This document shows positions 36,474 through 44,690 of a DNA stretch of 64,000 bases, piece by piece. Each line of letters starts with the position of its first letter. The stretch's first letter is position 1. The stretch comes from JANQIO01 sp965601975. Its GTDB lineage: Bacteria > Pseudomonadota > Gammaproteobacteria > Pseudomonadales > Halieaceae. The notes under the pieces were generated by a model. That model made no database searches. It saw nothing but the letters and a program-made list of their open reading frames with translations, and had not been told where the DNA came from. Made by a program: the position numbers and the translations under genes. Location: positions 4,092,001 through 4,156,000 of the forward strand of contig OZ271856.1 of NCBI GenBank assembly GCA_965601975.1, read 5' to 3'.

Positions 36474-36672
36474 CCGCCCGTAGCGCAGCTGGGCGAATTG
36501 CACAGCAATTCGCGACCAAGCAAGGCCGGGATACGAGGAAAGCGCAGCTTTCCGACCCCGGCCTGATCAGCGAGGGCCGGGCTTGCAGCCCCCAGGCTGC
36601 AAGGAGCGCGGCAAGCCGCAGGCTTGCTAGAATCAGCAGTTGGATAGATGCTGATTGTCACCACCAAATTAT
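36474..36672 (+). repeat. 199-bp tandem unit 1 with tRNA-Arg 5' fragment
   Basis: It begins with a 19-nt copy of the tRNA-Arg 5' end (one change, GCGCAG for GCTCAG) and continues with about 180 nt made of hairpins: GCGAATTGC stem with ACA loop, GGCCGGG...CCCGGCC enclosing GGAAAGC-GCA-GCTTTCC, CTTGCAGCC-CCCA-GGCTGCAAG, GCAAGCC-GCA-GGCTTGC, and AATCAGCA...TGCTGATT. It is followed directly by unit 2. Confidence 0.9.
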
Positions 36673-36871
36673 CCGCCCGTAGCTCAGCTGGGCGAATTGC
36701 ACAGCAATTCGCGACCGAGCAAGGCCGGGATACGAGGAAAGCGCAGCTTTCAGACCCCGGCCTGATCAGCGAGGGCCGGGCTTGCAGCCCCTAGGCTGCA
36801 AGGAGCGCGGCAAGCCGCAGGCTTGCTAGAATCAGCAGTTGGATAGATGCTGATTGTCACCACCAAATTAT
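36673..36871 (+). repeat. 199-bp tandem unit 2 with tRNA-Arg 5' fragment
   Basis: It starts CCGCCCGTAGCTCAGCTGG, identical to the first 19 nt of the real tRNA at 36872, then carries the same hairpin chain as unit 1 with only a few base changes (loop CCTA for CCCA; one stem base lost in the GGAAAGC hairpin). The real tRNA begins at the next base, so the array has a strict 199-base period. Confidence 0.9.
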
Positions 36872-36951
<80 letters not shown>

Positions 36952-37004
36952 AAATCAATAAGTTAGAGATATTCTGAAGCCACCGTTTTTCTGATTAACT
37001 TTCC

Positions 37005-37024
37005 GTAAGTCCATGGTAAGTCCA
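37005..37024 (+). other. Paired GTAAGTCCA sites near attL
   Basis: GTAAGTCCA occurs at 37005 and again at 37016, one helical turn apart (11 bases). The same pair with the same spacing occurs near attR. Probable integrase arm-type or excisionase sites. Confidence 0.6.
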
Positions 37025-37179
37025 ACATCGGAAAGGTAAGTGACTCCTTGCATACGCACCCTCAAAACACAGATAGCGAAAATAACCGCTGAGGGCCGAA
37101 TATAGGTGCATACTGCATTTCCATATTTAGTAGTATTACATCGACGTCAAACAACTTGGCGCGATGCTAAGATTTGGCA

Positions 37180-37305
37180 ATGAATGTAGAGGCTTTTGAA
37201 TCAGTCTTTGAGCCTATTCGTCGCATTATCTACGCACGAAATGTTGTCGTTTCTGAACCAATTTATGAGTCACTCCACATGACTGATCTCAAAGAGATGC
37301 ATTAA
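37180..37305 (+). CDS. Possible 41-aa leader or small protein
   Basis: ATG 37180 to TAA 37305, 41 codons, product starting MNVEAFESVFEPIRRIIYARN. It is in the same frame as the next gene, separated from its TTG start by two stops (TAA 37303, TAG 37315). It may be a small protein, a translational leader, or an eroded N-terminal part. The preceding 36952-37179 holds the att-arm sites and no gene. Confidence 0.35.
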   Translation: MNVEAFESVFEPIRRIIYARNVVVSEPIYESLHMTDLKEMH

Positions 37306-37323
37306 CGTGGAAGGTAGCTTCGC

Positions 37324-38337
37324 TTGTTGCTCAAAATACTAGAAAAGGCAAATCTAGTTGCTGATTCGCAAACCCATAGAGAGATTGCGACATCTCCCAG
37401 CAAAATCGCTCGTCTAGATATCCAGAGCCCTGAGACGCTCTGCATTTATCAGTCTGACCACCGTGACACTACATTAGAATTCTTCGACCTGATTTCGCGC
37501 GCGGTTTTTGAGCATCACTGCTACGTTAGCTTGGACCTTTCCGGTCTTCAAAGGATAACAGCAGCTGCCGCCGTCATTCTTTTTGCGCATGTAACACGCG
37601 CACAGAATGCGTCTCCTTTAGAGCTTTTCCGCTTCCGCGATCGCGTCATAGACATACACTTTGGTGACAACAAAAAAATGCGAGACTTCTTTTCCAGTAC
37701 GGGCTTATACGAAGCCCTGAGGCCTGGAGGAAGAAAGAAGCTAGAATCCCTGTGGGATAATCCGACAACCCCTTTCAAAACACATAACGAACCAAACAGA
37801 AAGCACGTAGAAGTGGCCGCCTGGCTACGCAGCTACTACGGTCTTTTGCCAAAAAGGATGGCCGCAGCTGTCCAGGAAGCGCTTCTAAACATTACTCACC
37901 ATTCCTATAGCCTCTTCAAGCAAGGGGAGCTGCCGCTAGATCCGTTTATGGTCAATCGCTGGTGGCAATATGCCGACTTTGAAGAGAGCGATGATGCTTT
38001 TCGGCTAACTTTCATCATATACGACATGGGAAGTGGAATACCTAAGCTGGCTTGCGAAGCGGCCAACTCCAATGATGATGCTGGCATAATTCAAGAAGCC
38101 ATGGTCAGAGGATTCAGTTCTACTGGAATACCCGGGCGAGGTAATGGATCAGCTGATATGCTGAAACCTATCGTTCTGAGTGAAAAAGAAGATTCGCTGT
38201 ACGTATACAGCGGGAGAGGAGAAGTTGGGTACTTACACAACTCCATAAAAGATTCAAAAACAAACTTGCACTCTATTGGCGGCACACTTTTGGAGTGGAC
38301 TTTCACCTCATATGAACATGTGGACACGCAAAGATGA
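37324..38337 (+). CDS. STAS-like / GHKL ATPase fusion
   Basis: 337 aa from TTG 37324, with GGAAGG nine bases upstream; no better start is present. Residues about 38-130 look like a STAS domain (HHCYVSLDLSGLQRITAAAAVILFAHVTRA). Residues 175-330 are a GHKL ATPase: N box AAVQEALLNITHHSY (Asn189), G1 box IIYDMGSGIP (Asp234) and a glycine-rich lid RGFSSTGIPGRGNGSADM. There is no histidine phosphoacceptor helix, so it is not an ordinary sensor kinase; it resembles the anti-sigma/partner-switch type. Stop and next start overlap as ATGA. First gene of a five-gene operon with island-type base composition. Confidence 0.7.
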   Translation: MLLKILEKANLVADSQTHREIATSPSKIARLDIQSPETLCIYQSDHRDTTLEFFDLISRAVFEHHCYVSLDLSGLQRITAAAAVILFAHVTRAQNASPLELFRFRDRVIDIHFGDNKKMRDFFSSTGLYEALRPGGRKKLESLWDNPTTPFKTHNEPNRKHVEVAAWLRSYYGLLPKRMAAAVQEALLNITHHSYSLFKQGELPLDPFMVNRWWQYADFEESDDAFRLTFIIYDMGSGIPKLACEAANSNDDAGIIQEAMVRGFSSTGIPGRGNGSADMLKPIVLSEKEDSLYVYSGRGEVGYLHNSIKDSKTNLHSIGGTLLEWTFTSYEHVDTQR

Positions 38338-38666
38338 TTAAAATTGATATTGGCGAAGATTTTAGTCCGACTCCATATGGACGTTACCCGAGTGATGGGA
38401 AATATAGCGCGGAGAAGTTCAGAGAACAGCTTCTAGTGCCTGCTCTTCAAGACGCCCTTTCATCGGAAGAAGTGGTCATTATCTATATGGATAATGTGGA
38501 TCCAAACTTTGAATACACTTCGTCTTTTCTTGAGGAGGTATTCGGCGGTCTAGTTAGATGTAGCGATTTCTCGGCCGAAGACGTCGAAAATCGTATAAAG
38601 ATAGAAACGCACGATACTCACTTGTGGCCAGAGTTGCAGTTCTACATTCGTAACGCATCCAGCTAG
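38334..38666 (+). CDS. DUF4325-like STAS domain protein
   Basis: 110 aa. One small alpha/beta domain: FSPTPYGRYPSDGKYSAEKFREQLLVPAL, a hydrophobic strand EEVVIIYMDNVD and the diagnostic helix SSFLEEVFGGLV near residues 63-74. This pattern matches STAS-like DUF4325 proteins, often encoded beside GHKL ATPases. It overlaps the upstream ATPase gene by four bases and is seven bases from the next, so strict co-translation is likely. Expected role: regulatory partner of the ATPase, perhaps a phosphorylation or binding target. Function is inferred from the pairing. Confidence 0.7.
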   Translation: MIKIDIGEDFSPTPYGRYPSDGKYSAEKFREQLLVPALQDALSSEEVVIIYMDNVDPNFEYTSSFLEEVFGGLVRCSDFSAEDVENRIKIETHDTHLWPELQFYIRNASS

Positions 38667-38673
38667 CAAGAGA

Positions 38674-39198
38674 ATGGCTTCTAACGCCAGAGAGAAAGCT
38701 GAGGAGCTTCAGAAGAAAGCAGCAATGCTAGCTTCAATTCACTCTGAAGAATACCGCCTCAACAAGACTGTAGATGCATTGCTTACCCTGTCATCGCTAT
38801 TTGTTTCCATATTTATTTTGGCCTTTAGTTTTGCGCAGGCAGATTTGTTTTCTCCCCACATCGTAATTACTGAAGCAAGTCTCAAGGTAATTCTGAGTCT
38901 GCTGGCATTCGCAGCAATTTGCTTGAGCCTTACCGCGATGTTCTTTCAGCCAGGCGTAAAAGCTGCGCGCAGTAGGGAAGCTGTAATAAAGTACTCCAAG
39001 ATCAAAAATCGAATAGAGCAAAAGTTGCTAGCAGACCCTGATGTTTCTGTTGAGTATGTGAATGACCTTCAAGAACTTTACCTTTCCGGTGAAGATGTCC
39101 CGATCATTCCTGACAATAGATTTTTAGAACTGAAGAAACGATATCTACAAAATCAGAAAACTAGCGAAGCGATCAAGAAAGACTTGCTTGAGATTTGA
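38674..39198 (+). CDS. Two-TM SLATT-like membrane protein
   Basis: 174 aa. A short N-terminal amphipathic helix (AREKAEELQKKAAMLASIH), two close membrane helices (about 33-54 and 69-91) and a cytoplasmic helical tail rich in charged residues. This shape fits SLATT-type 2TM proteins, which act as pore-forming effectors beside nucleotide-producing enzymes in defence loci. Sequence similarity is not strong enough to prove the family from reading alone. Third gene of the operon, seven bases after the STAS gene. Confidence 0.6.
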   Translation: MASNAREKAEELQKKAAMLASIHSEEYRLNKTVDALLTLSSLFVSIFILAFSFAQADLFSPHIVITEASLKVILSLLAFAAICLSLTAMFFQPGVKAARSREAVIKYSKIKNRIEQKLLADPDVSVEYVNDLQELYLSGEDVPIIPDNRFLELKKRYLQNQKTSEAIKKDLLEI

Positions 39199-39245
39199 TC
39201 CTACTGCAACTGTAAATGGCAGCTTCCAACCAGGAGGGAATCTGA

Positions 39246-40232
39246 GTGACTTCTGCCACGCCTTATAGTGATGTACTACTTTCTTGTGAGCGCTTCCAGG
39301 AGAGGACCGCGTACTCAACAGAACGATTTTCAGATGCAAAAGAAGTCGTAGGTCGTCGCCTAGATGAATGCGGTGACGCAAAGACAAAATACACGTGTTA
39401 CTGCGTCGGCTCTATCGCTAGAGGGGACGCTGGCTCCATGTCGGATCTTGATCTCTTCATCCTTGCAAAGAAAAAGCCACCTCGATTGCAGGAGATAAAA
39501 ATACTTTCTTCACTGGTCCACTCTAATGACGAACTCGAGTATCCAGAGCCAAGCAATGATGGAGAGTATCTAGAAATACACAGCTTCAAACACATGAAGA
39601 GAAATCTGGGCAAGAGGGAAGATGACTCTTTAAATCTATTTACAGCTAGAATGTTGCTTCTTTTGGAATCGAAAGCACTCTTCAATGAAGAGTTGCATGA
39701 AACCTTCATGAGAAAAGTCCTCTCTTTGTACTCCCGCGATCGAGAGGGTCATGAGGAAGAGTTTCTTCCGCTCTATTTGATAAACGACCTGCTTAGATAC
39801 TGGCGCACTTTATGTCTCAACTATGAAGTCATAAGGTCTGAAAACAAGCCATGGAGAAAGAAGAACATCAATCTAAAATTCAGCAGACTGCTCACTGTTT
39901 ACTCCGCCATTGTTCCAGCAGCATTTACGCACTGCCAAACACCGCAAGACTGGGCATTGCTATTGAAACAAAGTCCGCTTGAGCGCATTGCTACAACGTT
40001 GGACGATCTGGCGGATGAGCGCTTTCTGGCTGCATTTCGAGAAATTGTGGACATCTATCAAGACTTCTTGGAATGGAAAGATGTGCCCACGAGCGAAATT
40101 GACGCTTTTCTGGCTCAGACGGGCCAGCGCGAGGTTCAAAAAAGCAAAGCAAAAGAATTTTCGCAGTTCTTTTATCAGTTACTTACTAGTGATTATGTGG
40201 AAGCAGCGGTAAGGCGCTGTTTAGTCATTTAG
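39246..40232 (+). CDS. Nucleotidyltransferase-fold protein
   Basis: 328 aa from GTG 39246 with GGAGGG seven bases upstream. Nucleotidyltransferase motif VGSIARGDAGSMSDLDLFIL: Gly55-Ser56, then Asp67 and Asp69 as metal ligands; a third acidic ligand may be Glu110 (EYLEIHSF). A helical C-terminal half with LPLYLINDLLRYWRTLCLNYE resembles the region after the GlnD-type domain. It could make a nucleotide signal, or transfer a nucleotide to RNA or protein. No HEPN partner is adjacent, so a MNT-HEPN toxin pair is unlikely. Fourth gene of the operon. Confidence 0.75.
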   Translation: MTSATPYSDVLLSCERFQERTAYSTERFSDAKEVVGRRLDECGDAKTKYTCYCVGSIARGDAGSMSDLDLFILAKKKPPRLQEIKILSSLVHSNDELEYPEPSNDGEYLEIHSFKHMKRNLGKREDDSLNLFTARMLLLLESKALFNEELHETFMRKVLSLYSRDREGHEEEFLPLYLINDLLRYWRTLCLNYEVIRSENKPWRKKNINLKFSRLLTVYSAIVPAAFTHCQTPQDWALLLKQSPLERIATTLDDLADERFLAAFREIVDIYQDFLEWKDVPTSEIDAFLAQTGQREVQKSKAKEFSQFFYQLLTSDYVEAAVRRCLVI

Positions 40233-40241
40233 TAATTAGGA

Positions 40242-40853
40242 ATGAACTACTTTGTTTTTTTGGCAATAGAGGATGAAGACGTAGTCAATCTTCTGCTCTG
40301 CCTTAGGACGATCTTTTTGGGTAGGAGGCCCAGTACGCCTATACACGTCACTCTGAGAGGCCCCTATCCTGAGCCAGTATCAGCAGTAAAGCTTGCTGAC
40401 TGGGAGAGTACCGTAAACCAAGAACCCCTATTCATTACAAATGTAGGCCGCTTTTCCAATCCGGACTCACAAGTCGTTTATCTTGAAGTCGTCAACGATA
40501 AGTTTGGCAAAATTTGGTACAAGCCCGACTTCCCCGTAAGGAAATATGGAAGAAATCCACACATAACGCTGTACAAAGGGCAGGACAAAAACAGAGCTGA
40601 GGCCGTTTGGAGGTTTTTACGCAACGAGCGACTAGCCCTTCGTTGCGATGAGTTTCGACTTTACTGTCATGGCTCAAAGACTAGTGGGCTCTTTGATCAT
40701 ACGACGGCTAACGCGAATTCTTCCTTTCAAGCTCTAGTGGACCTAGGGAAGGTTAAATTTGACATACTTGAAAGGGCAATGGCCGCCGTGAATGACCACA
40801 AGTTTGCTGAAGCAATGCCCACACACAAAGATCCATATACGCTTAGCAAATAG
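40242..40853 (+). CDS. 2H phosphoesterase superfamily protein
   Basis: 203 aa. Two HxT motifs, His35-Val-Thr37 (PIHVTLRG) and His107-Ile-Thr109 (NPHITLYKG), 72 residues apart, define the 2H fold shared by 2'-5' RNA ligases, cyclic phosphodiesterases and phage anti-CBASS Acb1. Such enzymes cleave 2'-5' or 2',3'-cyclic phosphates and cyclic oligonucleotides. Nine bases after the nucleotidyltransferase, in the same operon, it could remove the signal that enzyme makes. Last gene; it converges on the rep gene. Confidence 0.8.
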   Translation: MNYFVFLAIEDEDVVNLLLCLRTIFLGRRPSTPIHVTLRGPYPEPVSAVKLADWESTVNQEPLFITNVGRFSNPDSQVVYLEVVNDKFGKIWYKPDFPVRKYGRNPHITLYKGQDKNRAEAVWRFLRNERLALRCDEFRLYCHGSKTSGLFDHTTANANSSFQALVDLGKVKFDILERAMAAVNDHKFAEAMPTHKDPYTLSK

Positions 40854-40916
40854 CCAAGATCGTGTGATCGTAAAAACCCAACCAGTTTGTACATGATCAG
40901 CATAAAACTCGTACAG

Positions 40917-42575
40917 TTATTGACAGTACTCCAAGGAAGCCCCGCCCGCGGGCGTGACTTCTGACACAGGCCCTAATTCAGCGCGCCTTGCCGCAGCCCG
41001 TCTCAATATCGAAGCCCTAGTATCACCCGTAGGTCTGTAAGAGATCGTCCAGGTGTAGATTCGGGTGATGATTGCCTCCGCTTTGTACATCACACCCTTC
41101 AGAGACCTCACAACCTCTCCGTACTTGTTGCGAGCCTTCGTAACCAGCAGCAACGGACGGATGGGCCGAGCATCCCTGCGACAGTAGGCTCCGCCCATGA
41201 GCTCCGTGAAGCGCGCCCAGTCCGATTCGTCTGCAGCCTGCCGGATTTCTTCAAACAGATCGTCCTGCCCAGCCTGTGGGGCTATACGCCGCAGCTCACG
41301 CCATACGGTGATGGGAGGCCCGCCGATTTGCTGAAACTGGCGAATCCCCCAAGTGGACGCCCATGCTTCAATCCGGCAGGCGGATACCATGGCGTCATGG
41401 CCATAGCTATCGGTATCTATGCCAACCCCGTCGATATTCTTAGCAACGTACTTGGCGATATACCCCGTGGCACTCCCCTTCGCAGGATCAATCCTCTCAA
41501 CCTTGAGTCGGTGTTTGCGCGCACCTCGCTCATTACCATCCTCCTGCAGTGCGTAACCCCGGAAGATATTGACCGCTGTCTGCACGTCGCGCGCCGGGAT
41601 GAAGAGCAGCAGGTGCCAATGCGGAGTGCCGTCATGATGAGGCTCTACTACTCGCATACCAAAGGTGCGTATCCCCGCGCGGTCCCAGGCGGACCGAGTG
41701 CGAGCCCAGACACCATTCAGCATATTGTGAGCATCTAGCGGGGTATAGCCATCGTATTTTGGGTTTGGACGGCCATTGTGGCCAAAGACGTGGTATTTGG
41801 AGGGGGTTGTGAGAGTAAAGAATATGGCAACGTGGCTCCCCTTGATCCGCCGGGCCACTTCTTCAAACCCGCTAAGGCGAACCATTAGCTCGGCGCGCCG
41901 GACCACCGGGTTGCCAGGGCTCAATTCTTGAAGCTCAGCAAGGGTGTAGCGCGCACCCTCTTCGTTTTCCGCCAGGATGACTTCGAGGAGCTGCCGGTTG
42001 CGCAATATTTGAGCAACCCTGCGCCTGAACGTTAGCTCACTCACGTAGAGATCACGCTTCTTGTGCACGAATCCCAACTCTCGGATCAGCGCTTCACGGA
42101 CTTTACGCTGGCGCGCTCGGAGGCGCTTAAACCACCAGTCCTCATCACAATATCGCTTCAAGGCGCGAGCAATCTTATCTTCGCCAGGCTCTGCGCCTGG
42201 CAGTGGTGTAACACTCGTTTCCTCCACCCATGACTTTATCGTGACCAGGATGGCTAGCGGATTCTCGTTTTCTAGTCTGGGAAGAATTTTCCGCGATAGG
42301 TGCCTTGCCAACCTGGTGCCGTACTTCTTCAATCTTTCGTCTTCGGAATCAAGCGAGAGTCCCGTTCGCCCGAGATTTAGGCGCGGCTCGAGTTCCCTCA
42401 GCCAGGTATTTGCAGCCACATGGCCCTCAGTGCGAGCTAGCCGCCGGTAGTATGCGATGAGATAGAACGCCATATTTGGGTGCCGCTCAAAAATCTGGTT
42501 TCGCCATCGCGGGCAGTCCTTGGCACCGATTCCATCCAGTGTGGCCATGGCTTTCTGGAGATCACGGGAGATCAT
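40917..42575 (-). CDS. Replication endonuclease, phage gpA-like (HUH family)
   Basis: 552 aa from ATG 42575, which overlaps the alpA-like stop and has GGGAG upstream; the longer frame to 42620 is not needed. HUH motif in DGTPHWHLLLF and Tyr pair in GYIAKYVAKN identify the rolling-circle initiator family of P2 gpA. It nicks a replication origin and stays linked to the 5' end through tyrosine. Presence in an integrated element implies replication after excision. The ori, often inside or next to this gene, was not located. Confidence 0.88.
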   Translation of the reverse strand: MISRDLQKAMATLDGIGAKDCPRWRNQIFERHPNMAFYLIAYYRRLARTEGHVAANTWLRELEPRLNLGRTGLSLDSEDERLKKYGTRLARHLSRKILPRLENENPLAILVTIKSWVEETSVTPLPGAEPGEDKIARALKRYCDEDWWFKRLRARQRKVREALIRELGFVHKKRDLYVSELTFRRRVAQILRNRQLLEVILAENEEGARYTLAELQELSPGNPVVRRAELMVRLSGFEEVARRIKGSHVAIFFTLTTPSKYHVFGHNGRPNPKYDGYTPLDAHNMLNGVWARTRSAWDRAGIRTFGMRVVEPHHDGTPHWHLLLFIPARDVQTAVNIFRGYALQEDGNERGARKHRLKVERIDPAKGSATGYIAKYVAKNIDGVGIDTDSYGHDAMVSACRIEAWASTWGIRQFQQIGGPPITVWRELRRIAPQAGQDDLFEEIRQAADESDWARFTELMGGAYCRRDARPIRPLLLVTKARNKYGEVVRSLKGVMYKAEAIITRIYTWTISYRPTGDTRASILRRAAARRAELGPVSEVTPAGGASLEYCQ

Positions 42576-42808
42576 GCTTGCTCTCCCAAGTGGTGTAGAC
42601 GCTGAAACTTGTCCAGCCACGCGTCCAGGTCCTCCCGGAGGTAGCGAACAGACCGGCCGATCTTGATGAAAGGCGGGGCTGGGGTGCGGCTTTCCCTGGG
42701 GCCGTCCATCCTGGACTGGGCCAGAAAGGACCGGCTCATGCCAATGTAGCTGGCAGCCTGGCGCTCATTGAGCGCCCTCTCATGCTTGATTGCACTTCCG
42801 TACTCCAC
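42572..42808 (-). CDS. AlpA-like DNA-binding regulator / excisionase
   Basis: 78 aa. Winged helix-turn-helix of the MerR/AlpA kind: RALNERQAASYIGMSRSFLAQSR, then PPFIKIGRSVRYLREDLDAWLDKF. Proteins of this type in P4-like elements activate integrase or act as excisionase. It is translationally coupled to the replication endonuclease (ATGA). The upstream region carries two 16-bp near-repeats that may be its operator. Confidence 0.85.
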   Translation of the reverse strand: MEYGSAIKHERALNERQAASYIGMSRSFLAQSRMDGPRESRTPAPPFIKIGRSVRYLREDLDAWLDKFQRLHHLGEQA

Positions 42809-42866
42809 AGCGTATCTCCCAAATTCTGGTGAACTTGGTTACATGCTGAGGTAGCGCGATGCCTAA

Positions 42867-42913
42867 ATGAGCTTATCGATGATTATTAGTCTTATTGATG
42901 AGCCTATCCGTGA
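42867..42913 (-). promoter_or_regulatory. Two 16-bp near-repeats upstream of alpA-rep
   Basis: ATGAGCTTATCGATGA at 42867-42882 and ATGAGCCTATCCGTGA at 42898-42913, starts 31 bases apart (about three helical turns), in the promoter region of alpA-rep. Candidate operator or iteron pair. Confidence 0.5.
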
Positions 42914-42975
42914 GAAACTCCGAAGCCCGCTATTACAGACTCATTTGCGATCGATCCGGGCGAGCAGAGAGCCGC

Positions 42976-43482
42976 TCAGAGGTTGAGCGGCCAAAAGGAA
43001 GAGGTAGTCTCGGAGCCGATACCGTAATTGTCCCGAATTGATTTAGCCACAAATCTGGCATCGTAGACGAAGACACCTTCAGGTTTTTCCTTGAAACACA
43101 CTATCCGCTTCGTTGAGCTCAGTTCTGTAGAACTATGGGTCACCACAGGCGTGGTATGTGTTTCAGTAGTGTCGGTAACCGGGTTGTATGTAGTCGTTGT
43201 ATTACCGCCAGTTGTATATTGACTATGCTCTGCCTGGTCATCTTCTCCGACGACTGAAAAATAGGTGAAGCCATGCTCCAGCGTTATCTCTGAGGCACGA
43301 AGCATCGCGAAGTCGCGCGTCCTATGCTTCTCCGATGCGCCACCACCATGGAAGCTAACCTCGAAAACATTTTCGGCGAGCTGTGTGTCATAGAAGCCAG
43401 TGCCAAAAATGTCAGCCTTGTGGTACTGGGTGGCACACCCGGCAATAAAAACGATTAGCACCAAATAGTATAAGTTCTTCAT
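42976..43482 (-). CDS. CC0125/CC1285-like lipoprotein
   Basis: 168 aa from ATG 43482 (GAGA upstream); the frame to 43527 adds 15 residues before the signal. Lipobox IAGC. The core ENVFEVSFHGGGASEKHRTRDFAMLRASEITLEHGFTYFSVV is the pattern of the CC0125/CC1285 lipoprotein family, in which a Thr/Tyr-rich middle (YTTGGNTTTTYNPVTDTTETHTT) is common. Outer-envelope protein of unknown role carried as island cargo. It stands alone on the minus strand, not joined to rep or the nuclease operon. Confidence 0.75.
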   Translation of the reverse strand: MKNLYYLVLIVFIAGCATQYHKADIFGTGFYDTQLAENVFEVSFHGGGASEKHRTRDFAMLRASEITLEHGFTYFSVVGEDDQAEHSQYTTGGNTTTTYNPVTDTTETHTTPVVTHSSTELSSTKRIVCFKEKPEGVFVYDARFVAKSIRDNYGIGSETTSSFWPLNL

Positions 43483-43817
43483 CGAATCTCCTTGTCTGTC
43501 CCGCCAGGAATCAAGTAGTGAACGCAATAGCTAGCAGATGAAATACATCAGAACTCTTTGTCACTGGTGAATGATGGGCGACACCCCTTGCTACTAGCTC
43601 ATCAATGGACACGCCCGGACATCTTCAAACGAACAGTTTCCCGTATTGAGGGACCTCACCACATGGCGATTCCCGACAGGTGCATGGCCCTAGGCGACTA
43701 ATCGGTGCTGACAAAAATGGGGGCTGCGAAACTTCCGAGGGATAGCGGCTGCCATTCATGACGAAGCTTGACTCAGGCTATGTGAAGCGCCAGAAACGAA
43801 TACTCAGGAATCCACGA
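43483..43817. other. Gap in island without a supported gene
   Basis: 335 bases between the lipoprotein start and the SRA-HNH stop. It should hold the lipoprotein promoter and the end of the nuclease transcript. I see no gene, tRNA or strong hairpin; short frames here lack ribosome sites. Confidence 0.6.
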
Positions 43818-44690
43818 CTATAAATCTGGCTTAAAGAAATGCTCACGGTGATATCGGATGTATTCGACATCGATCTTGTGCTCGGGGTGAACCTCAAGGC
43901 CTCCATCCATGCCCAGTAGCGTAAGATCGTCCGCCAGGGCAATCGCGCCCTTATCGAATAACACGTGCATGTTTGGGCATAGGCAAAGCACATTGGACGC
44001 AAGGTCAGGGCCGTTGTGGGGCTTTCCTAACGGTTTAATGTGACAGCCCTCCGAGTAGGGCCCAGAAGGTGTCTCCAGCACTATCCCGGAGATCTGGCAC
44101 TTTCCACTGTATAGCTCTTTTACATAGTTGGTGACTTTCGAGCTACGAATGACCCTGGTTGAGATCACTATGGCGCGCTCAGGGGACTCCACTCCCTCAG
44201 GAGCGTGCAGCGTGGCGTCTTCTGCGGCCGCTGCATTGTTAACTTGCAGGACATCTGAATCTCCGATTTTCGACAGGTGATAGCGCCAGATCAGAAAGCC
44301 ATCCTGGCCTTGCTCGTGCCAGTATTCATCGATCCTGTAAAGGCCGTCATATCTATAACCCTCTGCAGGAGCGTACCTTGATTTAGCCTTGTAGCCCCTG
44401 ATAACCCTGACCGGATCTCCAGCATCGCACCTCTTCGCCAAGTTTAAGTTTCCGACCGTGAGTGTCTGATCCTTGATCTGACGGCCGGTGTTGGGGTCTC
44501 GGCCACCCTCGCCTGTATAAATGACCTCGTCACCTTCATCGCTGTCATCGACATAGCCCCCTGAGAGGACAATTGACGCACCTTCAACACCGATACCTTT
44601 TTGGAGGTTCTTATGGACACCAAGGTCATGCAGAATCCTGCGATCCGCAAACTCAGAGCCCTCTGGATATCCAGGGATTTCACCTATCAT
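43818..44690 (-). CDS. SRA(YDG)-HNH modification-dependent endonuclease
   Basis: 290 aa. The N-terminal half is an SRA/YDG domain (IVLSGGYVDDSDEGDEVIYTGEGGRD, then DGLYRIDEYWHEQGQDGFLIWRYHL), which flips and reads 5-methyl- or hydroxymethylcytosine. The C-terminal half is an HNH nuclease (KCQISGI, EGCHIKPLGKPHNGPD, SNVLCLCPNMHVLFD). This is the architecture of McrA-like type IV restriction enzymes that cut modified phage DNA. It overlaps the upstream Nudix gene by 11 bases. Defence role is inferred from family and island location. Confidence 0.9.
   Translation of the reverse strand: MIGEIPGYPEGSEFADRRILHDLGVHKNLQKGIGVEGASIVLSGGYVDDSDEGDEVIYTGEGGRDPNTGRQIKDQTLTVGNLNLAKRCDAGDPVRVIRGYKAKSRYAPAEGYRYDGLYRIDEYWHEQGQDGFLIWRYHLSKIGDSDVLQVNNAAAAEDATLHAPEGVESPERAIVISTRVIRSSKVTNYVKELYSGKCQISGIVLETPSGPYSEGCHIKPLGKPHNGPDLASNVLCLCPNMHVLFDKGAIALADDLTLLGMDGGLEVHPEHKIDVEYIRYHREHFFKPDL

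Noticed and set aside
36474..36871. CRISPR array or multiple tRNA genes
   Set aside because: Units are contiguous 199-bp repeats without spacers, and only the 5' 19 nt of the tRNA is present in units 1 and 2.
37324..38337. Ordinary sensor histidine kinase
   Set aside because: GHKL boxes are present, but there is no phosphoacceptor helix with His and no membrane or response-regulator partner; a STAS-like domain occupies the N-terminal half.
38674..40853. Canonical CBASS operon
   Set aside because: The nucleotidyltransferase has the GS and DxD motif but is not clearly a CD-NTase by eye, and there is no Cap2/Cap3 or standard effector; kept as a separate hypothesis.
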